Source: Rehmannia glutinosa
Taxonomy: Eukaryota; Streptophyta; Magnoliopsida; Lamiales; Orobanchaceae
Assembly (NCBI GenBank): GCA_016081115.2
Contig: CM071928.1
Location: 62,007,950-62,071,949 of the forward strand
Length of the DNA: 64,000 nt
Direction of reading: 5' to 3'
Shown: one piece after another, positions 1 to 12,420 of the stretch
How the letters are laid out: the number at the start of each line of letters is the position of its first letter
How positions within the stretch are numbered: position 1 is the stretch's first letter
Program-made: the position numbers and the translations under genes
The notes under the pieces: model-generated
Databases searched by the model: none
Seen by the model: the letters and a program-made list of their open reading frames with translations, nothing else
Told to the model about the DNA's origin: nothing

Positions 1-140
1 TACTTAACACAATCACATTACAAGGTGTATCGAGTATATAATTGTCTTCACAAAAAATAAAGAATTTATAGCTTTATTACGTAAGACTTACATTGTATGT
101 ATTTACATAATAAAATACACGAAGGGTTGACAAAGAACAC
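1..140 (-). other. Element A 3' untranslated segment
   Basis: This lies between the end of the extra gene and the missing 3' LTR. The stretch near 85-140 aligns with the equivalent parts of B (about 38635-38690) and C (about 50628-50687). No coding potential is visible. Confidence 0.6.
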
Positions 141-3100
141 TTCATCTCCTTCATTGCCTCTCCTTCTTTCATCTTGTTCAAGATCTTCTTTCTCTTCTTT
201 CTTTTTTTCTCGCCACCGCTTTCTTTTTTTCTTTTTCATATGCCTTCCTGGCAGCCTTCATCTTTTCTTATTCTTTCCTCGTCTCTCCGCCATAGCCGAG
301 TTTGTCTCTTGTTTTCTTCTTCTATTCTTTTTGCATACTCGGGCTAGTTTTAGCCACTTTCAAATTTGCCACTTGGTCAAGCTTTTCACCAATTTAGATC
401 CCTCCTTTCTTTCCCCGGATCTACGATTCAATATTCTTGGGCGAGGCCTAGGTCCTGCTTCTTCCTCCACTACCGCTTCTTCCTCTACCTCACTGGGCGA
501 TATCAGACGGGTCTTCTTTTCCAAATTGAGTGACTAAGAGTGACCAAAGAGAGCGATCGCTGAGTCTCACGTCATGTCGCCTTCTTCACATAATGTGAGA
601 CCCTTTTCCTAAGATAAGTCCCAAGCTTGAGCCATAGACATATTTGCAAAGTATCCTTCGATTCGAGCGTTTTGAATTCATCAACCGACGTGGCTCGTCC
701 CCGACATCCGAAATGGCATAAGTGTCTCTCGCTTCACCGGAATGCCTCCGTGTTCTTTCAAGATGTTCATAACTCGCATCCATTCTTCCTTCCACTTCCT
801 TCATCCCTCGCTTCAATTGTTTTTCTCTTCTCACCATAGATACAAAGCAGAGTGTTGGAGTGGCAGAGTCACGGGAGTTTGCGCTTATAATGTCACCGTG
901 ACAGACCTTGCTGAGGGGTTTGTGCAATCATCAAGGTCATATCTTTGATCCTTCCCCTCAACAAGAGATTTTCCTTTCTTTTGTTTCAAAATTTCCTCAC
1001 CGATTTTCCCTTCTCACCGCTTCCTTTCTTTCTTTTCAACCTTCGATTTTGCTTTTGGGTATTCCTCTTCCCCCTTTTTGCATCATCAAAGGATAGAGGA
1101 ACCCTGTGGAACATGCCGCAAGCATGAAGTCGAGCTCATGATAGTCGAAGTTCGCTTCAAGTTTGCCGCGTTAGGCAAGACGGAATTGGACGAGTAGCGT
1201 TGGACTCACAAATCGCATCATCTCACCATGAGAAGGCTGAATTTTCTAGTCATGTGTTCTTCCAAACGTCAGAGATCATTTGTATTTCGCTCACGCAAAG
1301 AGCTTTATCTCGGCAAAGATGAGCTTCATGCATGTGCTCAATATGTTCTCTCACTTTTTTTTGCATCAAGATTTTCACTTCTCCCACACTAGCAGCCTTT
1401 GTTGAACAATGTCCTCAAGTATCTCACTTGTTCCACACGCATTGTTTGTCAGTCATTGCCACCATTCCCCGATTCGACATTATGCCTCTCAAGTCGGGCC
1501 GTAGGGTGGCATCTCTCATTGTCCAACGATATCCAAAGAGGCTCGATGCCTCTCCATCCGCTCAACCTCAAAGAAATAGTGCCTTGAACACTTTCGACTT
1601 CACCGATTCTTCATGAAGCCGATGGCCATGCAAAGATCAAAATCATAATCACCGAACAATGGTGTCCGATGGAAGAACAGAGCTGTTTGTGATAGCGTGC
1701 TTGTTCGCTTTCTCGACTCTTCGTGGAGTTCTCGTATCTTCAAGAAAAAGGGAAAGATTCTACAAAAGATTCATCGCCGCCAACCGGGATCTGTTTCGAT
1801 GATGAGCGGTGCGCGTGAAGTTCTTTTTGGGAATCGATCCCGCCGCAGCCTTGAGGAGCCCGCTTGCAGCTGGATGCTCGTTCACCGGGTTTTGTTGTGA
1901 AGTAGTCCTGCTTGCCGCCTCACTGCCTCAACAGCCTTCGTTGGTCTCGCTTTTCGAGCCTCACTTGCCTTAATGCCTTCGTTGGTCTCACTTTTTTCCA
2001 ATCATGCGTAGATCGTCCTCGGCCTTATCAAGAATGCCATCGAACGATGATGAGATTTCCATTGGTGGCTCATCATCAAAGTTAAAGGTTTGACGAGTAG
2101 TCTTGGGATCGACTTACTCGTGCTTGGAACATCCGCACCGAAGTCTTTTGATTTGCACCGGGATGACTCACTTTTCTTCTTCGCTTTCCGATCCTGCAGC
2201 GATACATCGATTATCCTGGGAATCATGAAGTGCGCTTATCTCCTTCTCGGGATGGGTCGATTATAGCAGGAGGGATGTTCTCTACTTCAGCTTTTTTACC
2301 CCGGAAGTCTCAACCTCCCGTGGCCTTCATTACCTCCAAGAGCTTCTCACCGCAATGAGGCCTTGGTCCTCCCTTTCGACAATGTCACCGCCTTAGGGTC
2401 TTCTCATGGTGGCATCCATTGAGTCTCAACCCCATGGATTGCACTTTCATCGCCTGCAGTGTTAACTCCTGTGGCCGCTCCATCTCAGGCCTCGATCGCA
2501 TCGCAGCTAGCCACATTAGCCTTCTGAGAGTTGGGCACTCTCACCGAAGATGCCTCAATCGTCTCGAGCTTCGTGATGGCAACTTGTTGTTCTTCTTGTG
2601 TTTGTATTTTCTCTACTTCGCCTCCTTGATTCGCTAGGAGTCATCTCGCAAAGATCCTCCGACCTTGCCGCAGCCGAGGGAGTTTCCCTCACCGGCGCAC
2701 CACCGAGCGACTTGAATGGGGTCACTGCCTCCAAGCTCCCTACTGCTTTCGATTGATTGTTCACCGTCAAAGGTGGTAACACACCTTCAATAGGGGTTGG
2801 CTCGACCGGGTCCCCATTGTCCCGCCATCGCCATTCCTTTATCGCTTTCTTCCGAGTGAGTGGGAAGTGGTAGCAAGAACAACATCGGGCGATTTGTTGA
2901 ACCACTCCCATTGATCAATTTCACCGTGTTTCGAGGACTCTCCTGGTCCCTCCATCAATCTTTGCTCGTGAAGGATTCTTGATTCGCAATGCTTGCTGCA
3001 TTTGCAACTCTTCTCGTGGCAAAGAAAGATTCTCCTGATCCTCATCACCGTCCGAGAAGACATCAAGGAGAGAGGATGTGTGTGTTCTGGGTGCCGAGAT

Positions 3101-4667
3101 AGGCGATGCTTGCCTTCACGTGCCTCGCCTTCCTCACCTTGCTTTTCTCCTTTTCCTTGTAAATCTGCAGGATATCTAAGCAGCTTGTCTTCATCAAGTC
3201 TCAGTACAGCTTTTAGTCCAAGGAAATTTAGCAGCCTCTTCTTTCTTCTATAAACTCAAAGCCGTTGGAACTGCTCCTCGACTTACTCAACTTCCATTTC
3301 TCCACTCACGCAGACGATTTTGATGTCCGGGTAAGGTGAGATAGATCATTACATCACTATCCACTCTAGCAGTTCTTTTCTGCTTCAAATTGCAGAATTA
3401 CAAAAGTCTTCTTGGCTTCTTGCCTCGCTGACGCTTTCTTCAAAGAGACTTGGTTGTTTCATCAACTACATCCGAGACTCTACTTCTCCAAAGAGTCTCC
3501 TAGATCTTCTTCTAGCCGAGTAATCGACTCACCGGTTTCTCCGCCGATTGCTTGATGATTCTTCTTCGTCTCCTTGTTTGTACCGTAGGGATTTCTAGTT
3601 CGTAGACGGTCCTCTCGAGTCCTGAGCGGCCAGGCCGGGCCGGTGTCTTTTTCTCGGGAGCGTCCGTCGTGGCTTCTCTGTTATCCTCTTTTTGACGATC
3701 GGAGAAGGTATTTGTGAGTCCTTCTCGATCGACGCCGCAGGGGAGAGACACGGCCGCAGGGGCAGTGACTCACGCAGGGGCAGGAGCATGTTTGTTTTCT
3801 TTTGCAGCAGGGCAAAGCAGCTTTTCTTAGTAAACCCGCAGGGGCAGCTTTCTTCTTGGGAGAGGAAATAACAGATCTTCTGGTCACCGATTCCCCTCAC
3901 CGTGTCGCCTCTCTTGGCGTAAGCTCTCTTCTCAGGCGCTGAGAGGTTTGCTCAACATCCTCTTGTTAACATGGAATGCCTTCCCATGTCTAAGAGGGAC
4001 TCCTTTCACCTCCATTAGCCGCCAATCACTAGGCCATATCCTAGGGATCCTCCAAATGTGCCATCTTCTTTGAAGGATTTGTTCCCACGCTCGGGCAGAG
4101 TCCAGAGACAAACTCAAATTTTTAGCTTTATCTTCTTTTTCTCGCGATGATTGCAAATTTTACAATCAGCTTTTGCTTTGACAGCTTGGTCAAAGTCGCC
4201 AAACTTGATGTCGATACATTTGGCAACTATGTCCAACAAACTTGTGATAATCCTCCTTCAAAGCTTTCTTGTTTGTCAGAAACACAATTTTATCAAAGAA
4301 AAATCGCTTGCTATTTCTTTCCAAGCATCGCCCAGTTTACATCACCTTCGTTAACCTCGATGCTCCTTCACCGGTAGTGAGCAATGTTCACCAAATCCTC
4401 GCGAGATAGTCACCGCTTTCCGTGAACAGATGACTTGATTCCTTCATCGTGAATCTCAAAGATTCACGAGAATTGTGCGACTTCCTCCACATATGTCATC
4501 GGGTATTCTATCGCCGAAACGCTTTTTAGACCGGACGCTTCTAACTTTTCAGCGATTTTCTTCACTAGGGTGTCGCTTTACCCCCTGCTTTCATCATTCC
4601 GTCGAAATCCACCGTAGAGCCGGTGGATTTGCTTTCCTAACTTGGTAAAGTCATAAGTTGGTGCCAT
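141..4667 (-). pseudogene. Extra 3' gene of element A (decayed)
   Basis: The start codon is the ATG at 4667 (reverse strand), aligned with the ATGs at 43390 in B and 55319 in C; all three begin Met-Ala-Pro. The encoded order matches the other copies: N-terminal globular domain (about 3.9-4.67 kb), low-complexity acidic/Ser/Thr/Pro middle, and a charged C-terminal part ending near 141. Residual sequence near 3.93-4.06 kb still matches the C-terminal edge of the globular domain in C and fragment D. No long frame survives. The total span of about 4.5 kb is close to the 4.6-4.7 kb of B and C, so losses are mostly small indels rather than large deletions. Its function is unknown; in SIRE elements a gene here is often called env-like, but I see no signal peptide or clear transmembrane segment. 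Confidence 0.65.
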
Positions 4668-4800
4668 TTTTCAGATTATATCAAGAAAAAAACTTAAATT
4701 GATTTGAAGATAGATAGGTTTCGAGAGAATTTTGCCTTTGCTTTTGAGAGAAAGAAATGAACAGCTTTTAGAAGTGTGAGAGAGAAAACTGACGAAAATG

Positions 4801-4812
4801 GTTTAAATATGG
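4801..4812 (-). promoter_or_regulatory. TATA-like box of putative internal promoter, element A
   Basis: On the reverse strand the sequence is ATATTTAAAC, about 135-145 bases upstream of the extra gene's ATG at 4667. This matches the spacing of the TATATACG boxes in B and C. It is followed downstream by a CT-rich leader (TTCTCTCTC), typical of plant 5' leaders. The diverged but equally placed box supports a functional site. Confidence 0.45.
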
Positions 4813-5234
4813 TTTATGAAAGGACGTATGGTGGTTTTTTTTTTTTTTTTGAAATGTGATCGAAATCAACGGCTTGGATTTTGCACGCCTATTTAGCATT
4901 TCATGTCTCGTATTTAATGCGGCAAAGATTTATATCCAATCATAAGCTTTGGTGTGCAGCTTTATGTCCGTACACATCATCATTATGTCGACGTATTTCT
5001 TAAAACATTCCCGCTTAGTCAAAACGATCGCTTTTTGTCACTTTGCTCATAAGTTATTCAAATTTTATCCCTTAGCCGATTTAACTCTACTTCTCACAGC
5101 TTCTCTTGGTGATTCAAATGATCACCGACTTTTGTAATTGTCTTTTCCGATACATACTGATTTACTTATCGATTTGTGAGTTCAAATTTTTTTTCACCCT
5201 TTTGTGTTCCATTTCTTTTCTTTGATTTTTCTCG

Positions 5235-8200
5235 AGTGTCACTAGCTCAATTAACCCTAACTCATGTTTGAGTTCTTCAAATCTTGACTCACATAATGGT
5301 TTTGTGAAGATGTCACTAGTTGTTTATCGCTGAGATATATTCCAGATGATGTCCTTCTTTTCAACATGATCTCTTATGAAATGATATCCGACATCAATAT
5401 GCTTTGTTCTTGAATGCAACACAGATTTTGAGTGATTGCAATTGCACTTGTGTTATCACACATGATTGGAATTTCTTTTTCTCAACTTCATAGTCTTCTC
5501 ACCGCTTGCCTCATCCATAGACTTGGGCACAACAAATGCCCGCAGCCTATGTATTCTCGCCTCACCAGAGAGGTGGCTATTGAGTTTTGCTTGCTAAACC
5601 AGAAATCAAGATGTTTCCTAAAGATTTGACATGTGCCTCAAGTGCTTTTCCTATCAACTCGTGATCCAAAGATAGTCGGGATCAATAGCCAATTAGCTTG
5701 AATCCACCTTCCTTTGATACCATAGCCTACTTCGCTTCCTTTCAAGTATCTCAACACTCTCTTAGTCATCATATGGCTTTCTTTTGGAGCAGATTGAAAT
5801 CTTGCACATACACCTACAAAGAAAGGTGATGTCCGGCCTCGCTTGCCGTGAGAGATAGAGCAATGATCCAATAAGTGCTCAGATCTTGTTTGATCTACAG
5901 TGCTTGCCATCCGCATCCATGTCCATTTTGATCGATGTGTTCATTGGTATTTTCACGTAAGACTTCTTCTTCCATACCAAATTTTTTCATTAAATCTCTC
6001 GGTTTATTTTGTCCGACTTATGAAGGTTCCATCCTTCACTTGCTTTCACTTGGAGTCCAAAGAAGAATGTCACTTTCCCATCATGCTCATTTCAAATTTA
6101 CTTTGCATGAGGTTTGAAAACTTTTCACACAGCTTCTTTGTTTGTGGATCCAAAGATGATGTCATCAACATATATTTGAACAAGTAGAATACTCTTCTTG
6201 TCTTGAATTCTCAAAAGTGTTCTATCTACTTTTCCTTTTGTGAATCCATTTTCGCTTAGAATTGTGACAAGGTATCATACCATGCTCGGGTGCCTCGCTT
6301 CAATCCATACAGAGCTTTCTTGAGTTTGTATACCTTATCTCCAAGAGTCTTCTGCTCAAATCCTGGAGGTTGTTCAACATACACTTCTTCTTCCAATAAA
6401 CCATTTAGAATGCACTTTTTACATCCATCTCGATATACAATGAAATTCTTGTGAGTTGCATAGGCAAGAAACATCCTTATAGCTTCCAATCTTGCTACAG
6501 GGCAAATGTTTCATCAAAATCTATCCCTTCTTCTTGGCAATATCCTTTGGCTACTAGTCTTGCTTTGTTTCTTACCACGTAACCTTCCTCGCTCATCTTA
6601 TTTCAACACCCATTTGGTTCCAATAACATTTTGATGTATGGGTCTTTGCACTAATTCCCATACTTTATTTCTCTCAAACCGATTCACTTCTTCTTGCATA
6701 GCTTGAATCCAATGTGTGTCGCCCAATGCTTAGACACATCTTTGGGCTCTATTTATAGATGAAGCATGTGAACATGGCTTCTTGTTGAGTTCGATCTTGT
6801 TTTGACACCTTCTCTTATATCTCCAATGACAAGTCTCGTGGATGGTCTCTCACCATCTTACATCAAAGTTGAGTAAGTTAGCCGGATTCAATGACTTGGC
6901 ACTGTGTTAGTTGTGGGTCGCCTCTCTCGTTATCACTTAGCCGCAAATTTTCCAAATTGCTTTTGAGATTCAAAATCTCATCTTCTTCAATTGATGATTC
7001 CAAATTTTCCAAAGATAGGATTCTTCTCAGATGGTTGATGATTCAAATTATCACCGACTCTTCAATGTCTTCTCCATTTATCTTTGCTCATCGAATACTA
7101 CATGAATGGATTCTTCAGAACCATAGTTCTTTTGTTGAGTATTCTCAGAGGCTTTGCTTTCACCGAGTATCCTAAGAAGATACCTTCATCACCTTTAGCA
7201 TCAAAAGCCTTTAGATTGTCTTTGCCATTGTTGTGGATGAAGCATTTACATCCAAATATTCTCAAATATGCAACATTTGGTTTTCTTCCACCCATCTCAT
7301 AGGAGTCTTTGTCACCGCCTATTTATCATACATCCTGCTTTGGGTGTAGCAAGTCAGTGTTGATTGCTTCACCAAAATCTTTTTGGTAACCCCGCCACCT
7401 AACATGGTCCTTGCCGCTTTTTTGAGGGTTCTATTCCTTCTTTCTCGCAACTCCATTCTCATTGCGGGAGTCCTTGTCGATAGTTCATGACCAATACCAT
7501 TCTCAATACAATATCGAAGTTATTATTCCATTGACAAACCTCAGCCTTCCTCTATCCGATCTTATTTTGATAATGGTTTGACTCTTCTCGCTTTGAATCC
7601 TCTTCATCACCGTGGTAGTTTTTGTAGAGTTTCTTTCTTCTTGCACATGAATATTGTCCATGTATATCTTGAATAGTCATCTACTACCACCAAGGTGTAT
7701 TTCTTTCCACTTATGTTGGCTGGTTCCACTCGGGCCAAATAGATCCATATGAAGCGATGTAATATTCTTGTTGAGGATGGGCATGTCTTTTCTTTGAATG
7801 ACGATTTGATTTGCTTTCCTTCCGACATGCATCACATATACTCTCCTTCTTGTATATCGAGTCCGAAGTCCTTCTACAAGATGACTTCTTGCCACCTTGT
7901 TAATTGTTTTGAAATTCAGTGACTCACCAGTGCCACAACCAACTTGATTCAAATTTTGCTGCTTTTGCTAGAGACAGTGATCGGGTGTTGCAATGACCAA
8001 TCCACTACATACATATTTTTCTCGTCTACATCCTTGCAAAAGACAACTTCATTTGATTCAATATCTTTGATTTGGCATATTCCCATGTTGAATCCAACGT
8101 TGTAACCCTTTGTCACAGAGAGTTGATCGATGCTTAGCAAAGTTAAAGTTGAGTCCTTCAACATATGCAACGCCCTGTGATTTCTAATCCATTCCTCTTG

Positions 8201-9059
8201 ATGGTTCCAATGCCTCTTATTTCACCAGAGCTTCATTTCTCCAAATATGACTTTTGCTCCTTTAACTTCCTTGAATTTTGACAGATTTTTCTTGTTTCCT
8301 CGTCATGTGTCCGGGAATGTACCACTATCCATGTACCAGGTTCCTTGCACTCACTGCTCTTGAACTCGCAATCAAGGAAATTAAGTTTTAGGTACCCATA
8401 CTTGTCCGGGTCCCGAGGGGTTAGAATTGTAAGATGATCCAACCAACTTATAGCCAAATGATTTGACTTCTGGGGTTGCCATCTATCGCTGCCATAATCA
8501 TAATTAATCCTCGCAAATTGCTTGGGGATTCTAGGTTCATACAAATTGCCTTTTTTGTCCGTATGCCGCATATGTTTTTAGCAATTGCCTTCCTTGGGTA
8601 ATTGTGGTGACTTTGAGTGTGATGCTTAGGTGCATAGGTGTGCCGATGAAAGCTCTTATACTTTTGGAATGGCCTTTGCTGAAGTCTTGGCCTTTGCCAT
8701 TTGGGCTTATATTCCATAAGTTTATGCCGATAGTTCACATTATTCCAATCACCTTGCTTGATATTTTCTACCATTCCCATCATATGTATTTCTTTTATGG
8801 ATTTTCTCGGATTTTTGGTAGCTCGCTTCCTTTTTACGAGTATTTTCTTCTTAGAGTTTGCCGAGGACTCGGCCGAATCTCTTCTCTCACTGTCCTTTCA
8901 AAGACACTCAACTCGGTTGTTTTCCTTTTTCCTTTGTAACCAAGGCCAGCTTTGCTTGTTATTGTGCTTTGAGTGAATGTGTGTGCAACATTTAAAGTTT
9001 TGATTTTTCGACTCTTCATGACTTGAAGATCCTTTTTCCAAAATTACTTTTGAGGTTTG
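5235..9059 (-). pseudogene. pol: pol polyprotein of element A: protease, integrase, RT, RNase H (decayed)
   Basis: The domains run right to left. The protease/integrase junction is near 7.95-8.3 kb. Integrase core fragments lie at 7607-7952, with a VVDDYSRYTW-like segment carrying the second-strand Asp region. The integrase C-terminal part is at 7098-7295 (FGCKCFIHN). RT is at 6256-6489 (EEEVYVEQPPGFEQK, LKKALYGLK), and the RNase H region with the DRKST motif lies near 5638-5916. The enzyme would reverse transcribe and integrate the element. It is broken by many frameshifts, so no polyprotein can be made from the sequence as given. Alignment with B shows most breaks where B has CAG or CTG. 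The 3' end is placed by alignment with B's stop at 43926. Confidence 0.85.
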
Positions 9060-10699
9060 ACATAGCACAGAGAATTAAATCCTAAGCCTGTCTTGTCTCC
9101 ACATTCTCTTTGACTCATGATAAGATCATCCAATGATTTAGATGCCTTAGTGAATGAGGCAATAACATTCTTGAGGTCATTCTCCTCTTTTTCTATAGCA
9201 GCAATTTCTCGCTACTAATTTAGCATTTTCAGCCTTTAAACTTTCATTCTCATCACCTATTTGACTTAGAGTACTCACCTCCTTAGTCACTTTTGAGTTT
9301 TGACTTTTGAGTAGGTGTTTTCCTCATTCAATAGTGTGTGTGAGGATTTAATGTGTTCAAAATCATTCATCATTTTGCCTAATGAATCATAAAGATCAAA
9401 TGGGTGATGAAGTGTGTGTCACACAATCACTATCACTAGTGTCCGAGTTTGTTGAGTTAGATTGTACCTCATCTTCTTGATCTTGTTCTTTGGCCATCAA
9501 GCGATCAAGGCTTCTTCTTCGAGTCACTTGAGTAGTCACCTTCACGCTCTCAATCACCGCCTCTCGACTTGGTTGTTTCAAAGCAGCCTCCTCAAAGCCT
9601 ATCATCATTGCCTTTTTTCTTTTCTTGTCTTCTTTCTCTCAAGATCTTCCTTTCTTCTTCATCCCCGTACTTGTTGACTACAGATATGGACAAATAATGG
9701 CATAGTGACCTGTTGTTGTCTAAGCCCAACATAGATACTCAACCTTTTGATCAGCTCTTTCCATTCTCGATTGTCACTTTTGATACTCAATTTTTTGATG
9801 ATCTGCTTCTTGGTTGGCCTATCATCCCTTGATTTGGAGGAGCCGAGTGTCTTCCGAAGATTCACCATTTCCTCTCTTGTAGTTCTTATTAAAGAACTTG
9901 TTAAATCTTTTAACCATCGTGGCTATTTCTTCCGGGTCAATGACCTTTTGACCTCAGCCTCTCTTCCCATCTTTAACAATTAGAGCAAAATTGCTTTTGG
10001 GTACAAATTGCCTCTTCCTCGGTCTTTTCTTCTCACCAAACTCGTAGGCTTTGAGGTCCGAGAATAACTCATGGTTGGATGTCTTTGATAGGTCCATGGA
10101 ATGTCTCCTGCCATGACCTTCATTTCCCATTCACCGAAGACTTTTTAGATCTTCATACACATTTCCTTCGTGTATATTCCTTTCCAAGTGCATGTACTCA
10201 TTTGTGATTTCTGAACCGAGCGCCTAGTTGATCCAGTTCTCTCCCGAGATCATTTTGAAGTTCTCAAATTTCTCAGACAAACCCACCGATAATTTGTTTT
10301 CTTTGATTTGCTTCCGAGCCTTCACAAATCAATGTCACTGTCCTGCATTTCTTTAGCCGCTTTTGCATGATTTGACTTTGTTGAATACGGCTTTGTCCAA
10401 GGTTTTGTAGAGGATGTCCTTGGCTACATTGTCCAGGTTATATCTTTTTCTCTCCATCATTTGTCCACTCAGCTTCGGTTTTTCAACCATGACCGGTCTA
10501 GGAGCAACATCTTCTTTCTCCTTCACCGCAACTCTTCGTACAAATACTGTTCACCTTTAAGATTTGCAGAGGCCCATCTTCTATCACTATCCACATCTCA
10601 TCATGTAATGCCGATAGATGAGCCTCGCATACGAATTTTCCAATCATCAAATTCTTCAATAGTGAACATAGGATGGATGCGTGTCAAATTTGCTTCCAT
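9060..10699 (-). pseudogene. gag: gag of element A (decayed)
   Basis: The start ATG at 10699 is inferred from the conserved context shared with B (49250) and C (61315), just inside the primer site. The product would be the nucleocapsid/capsid precursor with a UBN2-type gag domain. A remnant of the CCHC zinc knuckle is visible near 9665-9725: the first Cys-Trp, a Gly-His and the final Ile-Cys-Pro survive, but the second Cys position lies next to a stop. Long acidic Asp/Ser runs follow near 9430-9480, as in B. The gag/pol border is approximate and set by alignment. Confidence 0.75.
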
Positions 10700-10812
10700 G
10701 ATAATAACTTTTAATGATAAAGAAGAGTTTTGAAAGTTTAAGTACTAAAGCAGACTTTGAAAATTTGGAGATCTAGTTCAAGAACCAAAGCCGAGGGTTC
10801 AATGAACCAACC

Positions 10813-10823
10813 GCCCGATACCA
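10813..10823 (-). other. Altered tRNA-iMet primer binding site, element A
   Basis: The plus-strand sequence is gcccgatacca, two bases before the LTR edge TGTAGG at 10826. The intact site in B reads gctctgatacca (TGGTATCAGAGC on the element strand, complementary to the initiator Met tRNA 3' end). Here CTCTG has become CCCG. Confidence 0.8.
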
Positions 10824-10825
10824 CT

Positions 10826-12359
10826 TGTAGGTCCTAAGGGGTGTAAGTGTAAGGTTTAGAAGGGGGTTGAATAAACCTTACCAAATTTTCGATTTAGTCC
10901 TTTAAATCTACAGAGTTGATACTACACAACCGTGTCTCTGATGGATAATAAACTTAGTCACTCAAGAGAGTTAATCACTCAACAAACTCAACTCGAGCCG
11001 TTGATGGAGTAACTCACCGTTAGCTCTAAATTAACTCGATCGTGGTTTTGTTTTCAAATGGAAGACTTAACACCCTTAAGTTTGATTAAGTAAGAGTTTA
11101 GTGCTTGGTTTAGTACTTATAATTTATCAAGTGGATAGCAAATTTATCACAGATATAAGCGCTAAAATTGCAAGAATTAAAGTGCTAAATGTAAATGACA
11201 CAATGAAATTTTTATAGAGGTTCAAGATGGGGTAATTCTTCTACTCCTCTCTTCTCCAACTCCCGGAGGAATCCACTAAGTAATGATCGCTTACAAAGTG
11301 GTAACAGTCCCGTATACAAGTCTTGATCACACAAACGACTTGATCCTTTGGGACTCGCCGAGACGCCTTGATCACTCACCGGCTTCTCGTACGACTCAAC
11401 TTTTCTTCACAGGGCACCGCTTTGCTACTACATCTCACTTGCTCAAGCTCTTTGATTTGATCACGAAGCCCTCCAAAAGCTTAAGACTTGCTCAACTTGA
11501 ACCTTCCTACAATCCTTCCCGAATGTAGACCCCTTGTTTTCGCATTTTCCTTCAACCGATTGAAGTTATCTTTCCTTCACAGTGAGTGTTGATTGATGTT
11601 CTTCGTAATGTAGGCTTGAGGATTGAGAATATTTCAGCTTTTTCTAATATGCTTGTATATCTCACATATGTGTCATCTATGTATCTCTTCTTTCTCAAAC
11701 AAACTCCTCAAATTTTTTATAGTGAACTTTCAAAAATTTGCCCGTTGAAGAGATAGGCTTATTTTTGAAAGTCACTTGCAATCGCTGGCTTGTCTTGTTG
11801 CTTCTTGAATTGCCATTTCCTCGTATGAATTGTTCTTTCACCTTTTCGTAGTTCGACACCTGTAGTGCTTCCCATCGTTCATTCCTTTTGCACGCTTCGG
11901 GACCGAGCACTCCGAGAAAGGTGGTATGGAGATATTACTTGTTTAAGTAATTTCTCTTGATTTCTCGGCAACGGATCTTTTACGCTTATCTCGACTTGAT
12001 CGCATTTCCTTGCTTTCCTCAGTGACTTAGAGTCGCCTTTCCAATCATCGGATGACTCTTCCGTCACTAACTTGAGACTCGCTTTTCTTGAGTTGACTTG
12101 ATCGATGCTCCACTCACCGCATCTCACCGCTTCTTCAAGAGAGTTCCCATCTACTCTTCTTTGCCATACTCAAAATGCTTTTAATGAGTCTTCCTTCAAG
12201 TCTTCATTGTCTTCTTGCATGTTAGGGGCGTAGGCCGATTTAACTCACTTTGGCCACTTATTCATTACAATGCATTTTACAACAAGAATTGGGGTGCCAA
12301 CTTTCTATTCTAAGTTTTACATGGCATTCATCAAAATCTAAACAATAAAATTCCTAACA
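10826..12359 (-). repeat. 5' LTR of element A, 1534 bp
   Basis: The edges are TG...CA: plus strand TGTAGGTCC at 10826 and CCTAACA ending at 12359. It aligns along its length with the LTR at 61443-62983 (1541 bp). A degenerate TATA-type box (tttttatag, reverse strand CTATAAAAA) lies near 11715-11724. The adjacent five bases on the right are aacgg; the matching left copy would be outside the window. Confidence 0.9.
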
Positions 12360-12420
12360 AACGGATACTATATCTCAAGCATAGAACATCCGTTAACTAT
12401 ATCAAAGGTGCCAAGATATT

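Larger units (their letters stand above)
1..12359 (-). mobile_element. SIRE/Maximus-type Ty1/copia retrotransposon, element A (3' LTR outside window)
   Basis: This is the minus-strand copy running from its 5' LTR (10826-12359) through primer site, gag, pol and extra gene to the window edge. Homology to elements B and C is continuous along the whole length. The lineage call rests on the copia domain order protease-integrase-RT-RNase H, the large internal region of about 11 kb and the additional 3' gene. The left edge of the window lies roughly 200-250 bases inside the missing 3' LTR, judged by alignment of 80-140 with 50625-50690. It is the most altered of the three copies: all domains are recognisable but each is split by stops and frameshifts. 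Many of these sit at CAG/CTG positions (see findings). Its 5' LTR abuts pararetroviral sequence at 12360, so it probably inserted into that remnant. Confidence 0.9.

Noticed and set aside
97..537. 146-codon open frame on the plus strand
   Set aside because: It is the opposite strand of element A's extra gene; the Ser/Phe/Leu-rich composition is the mirror of a Lys/Glu-rich coding strand.
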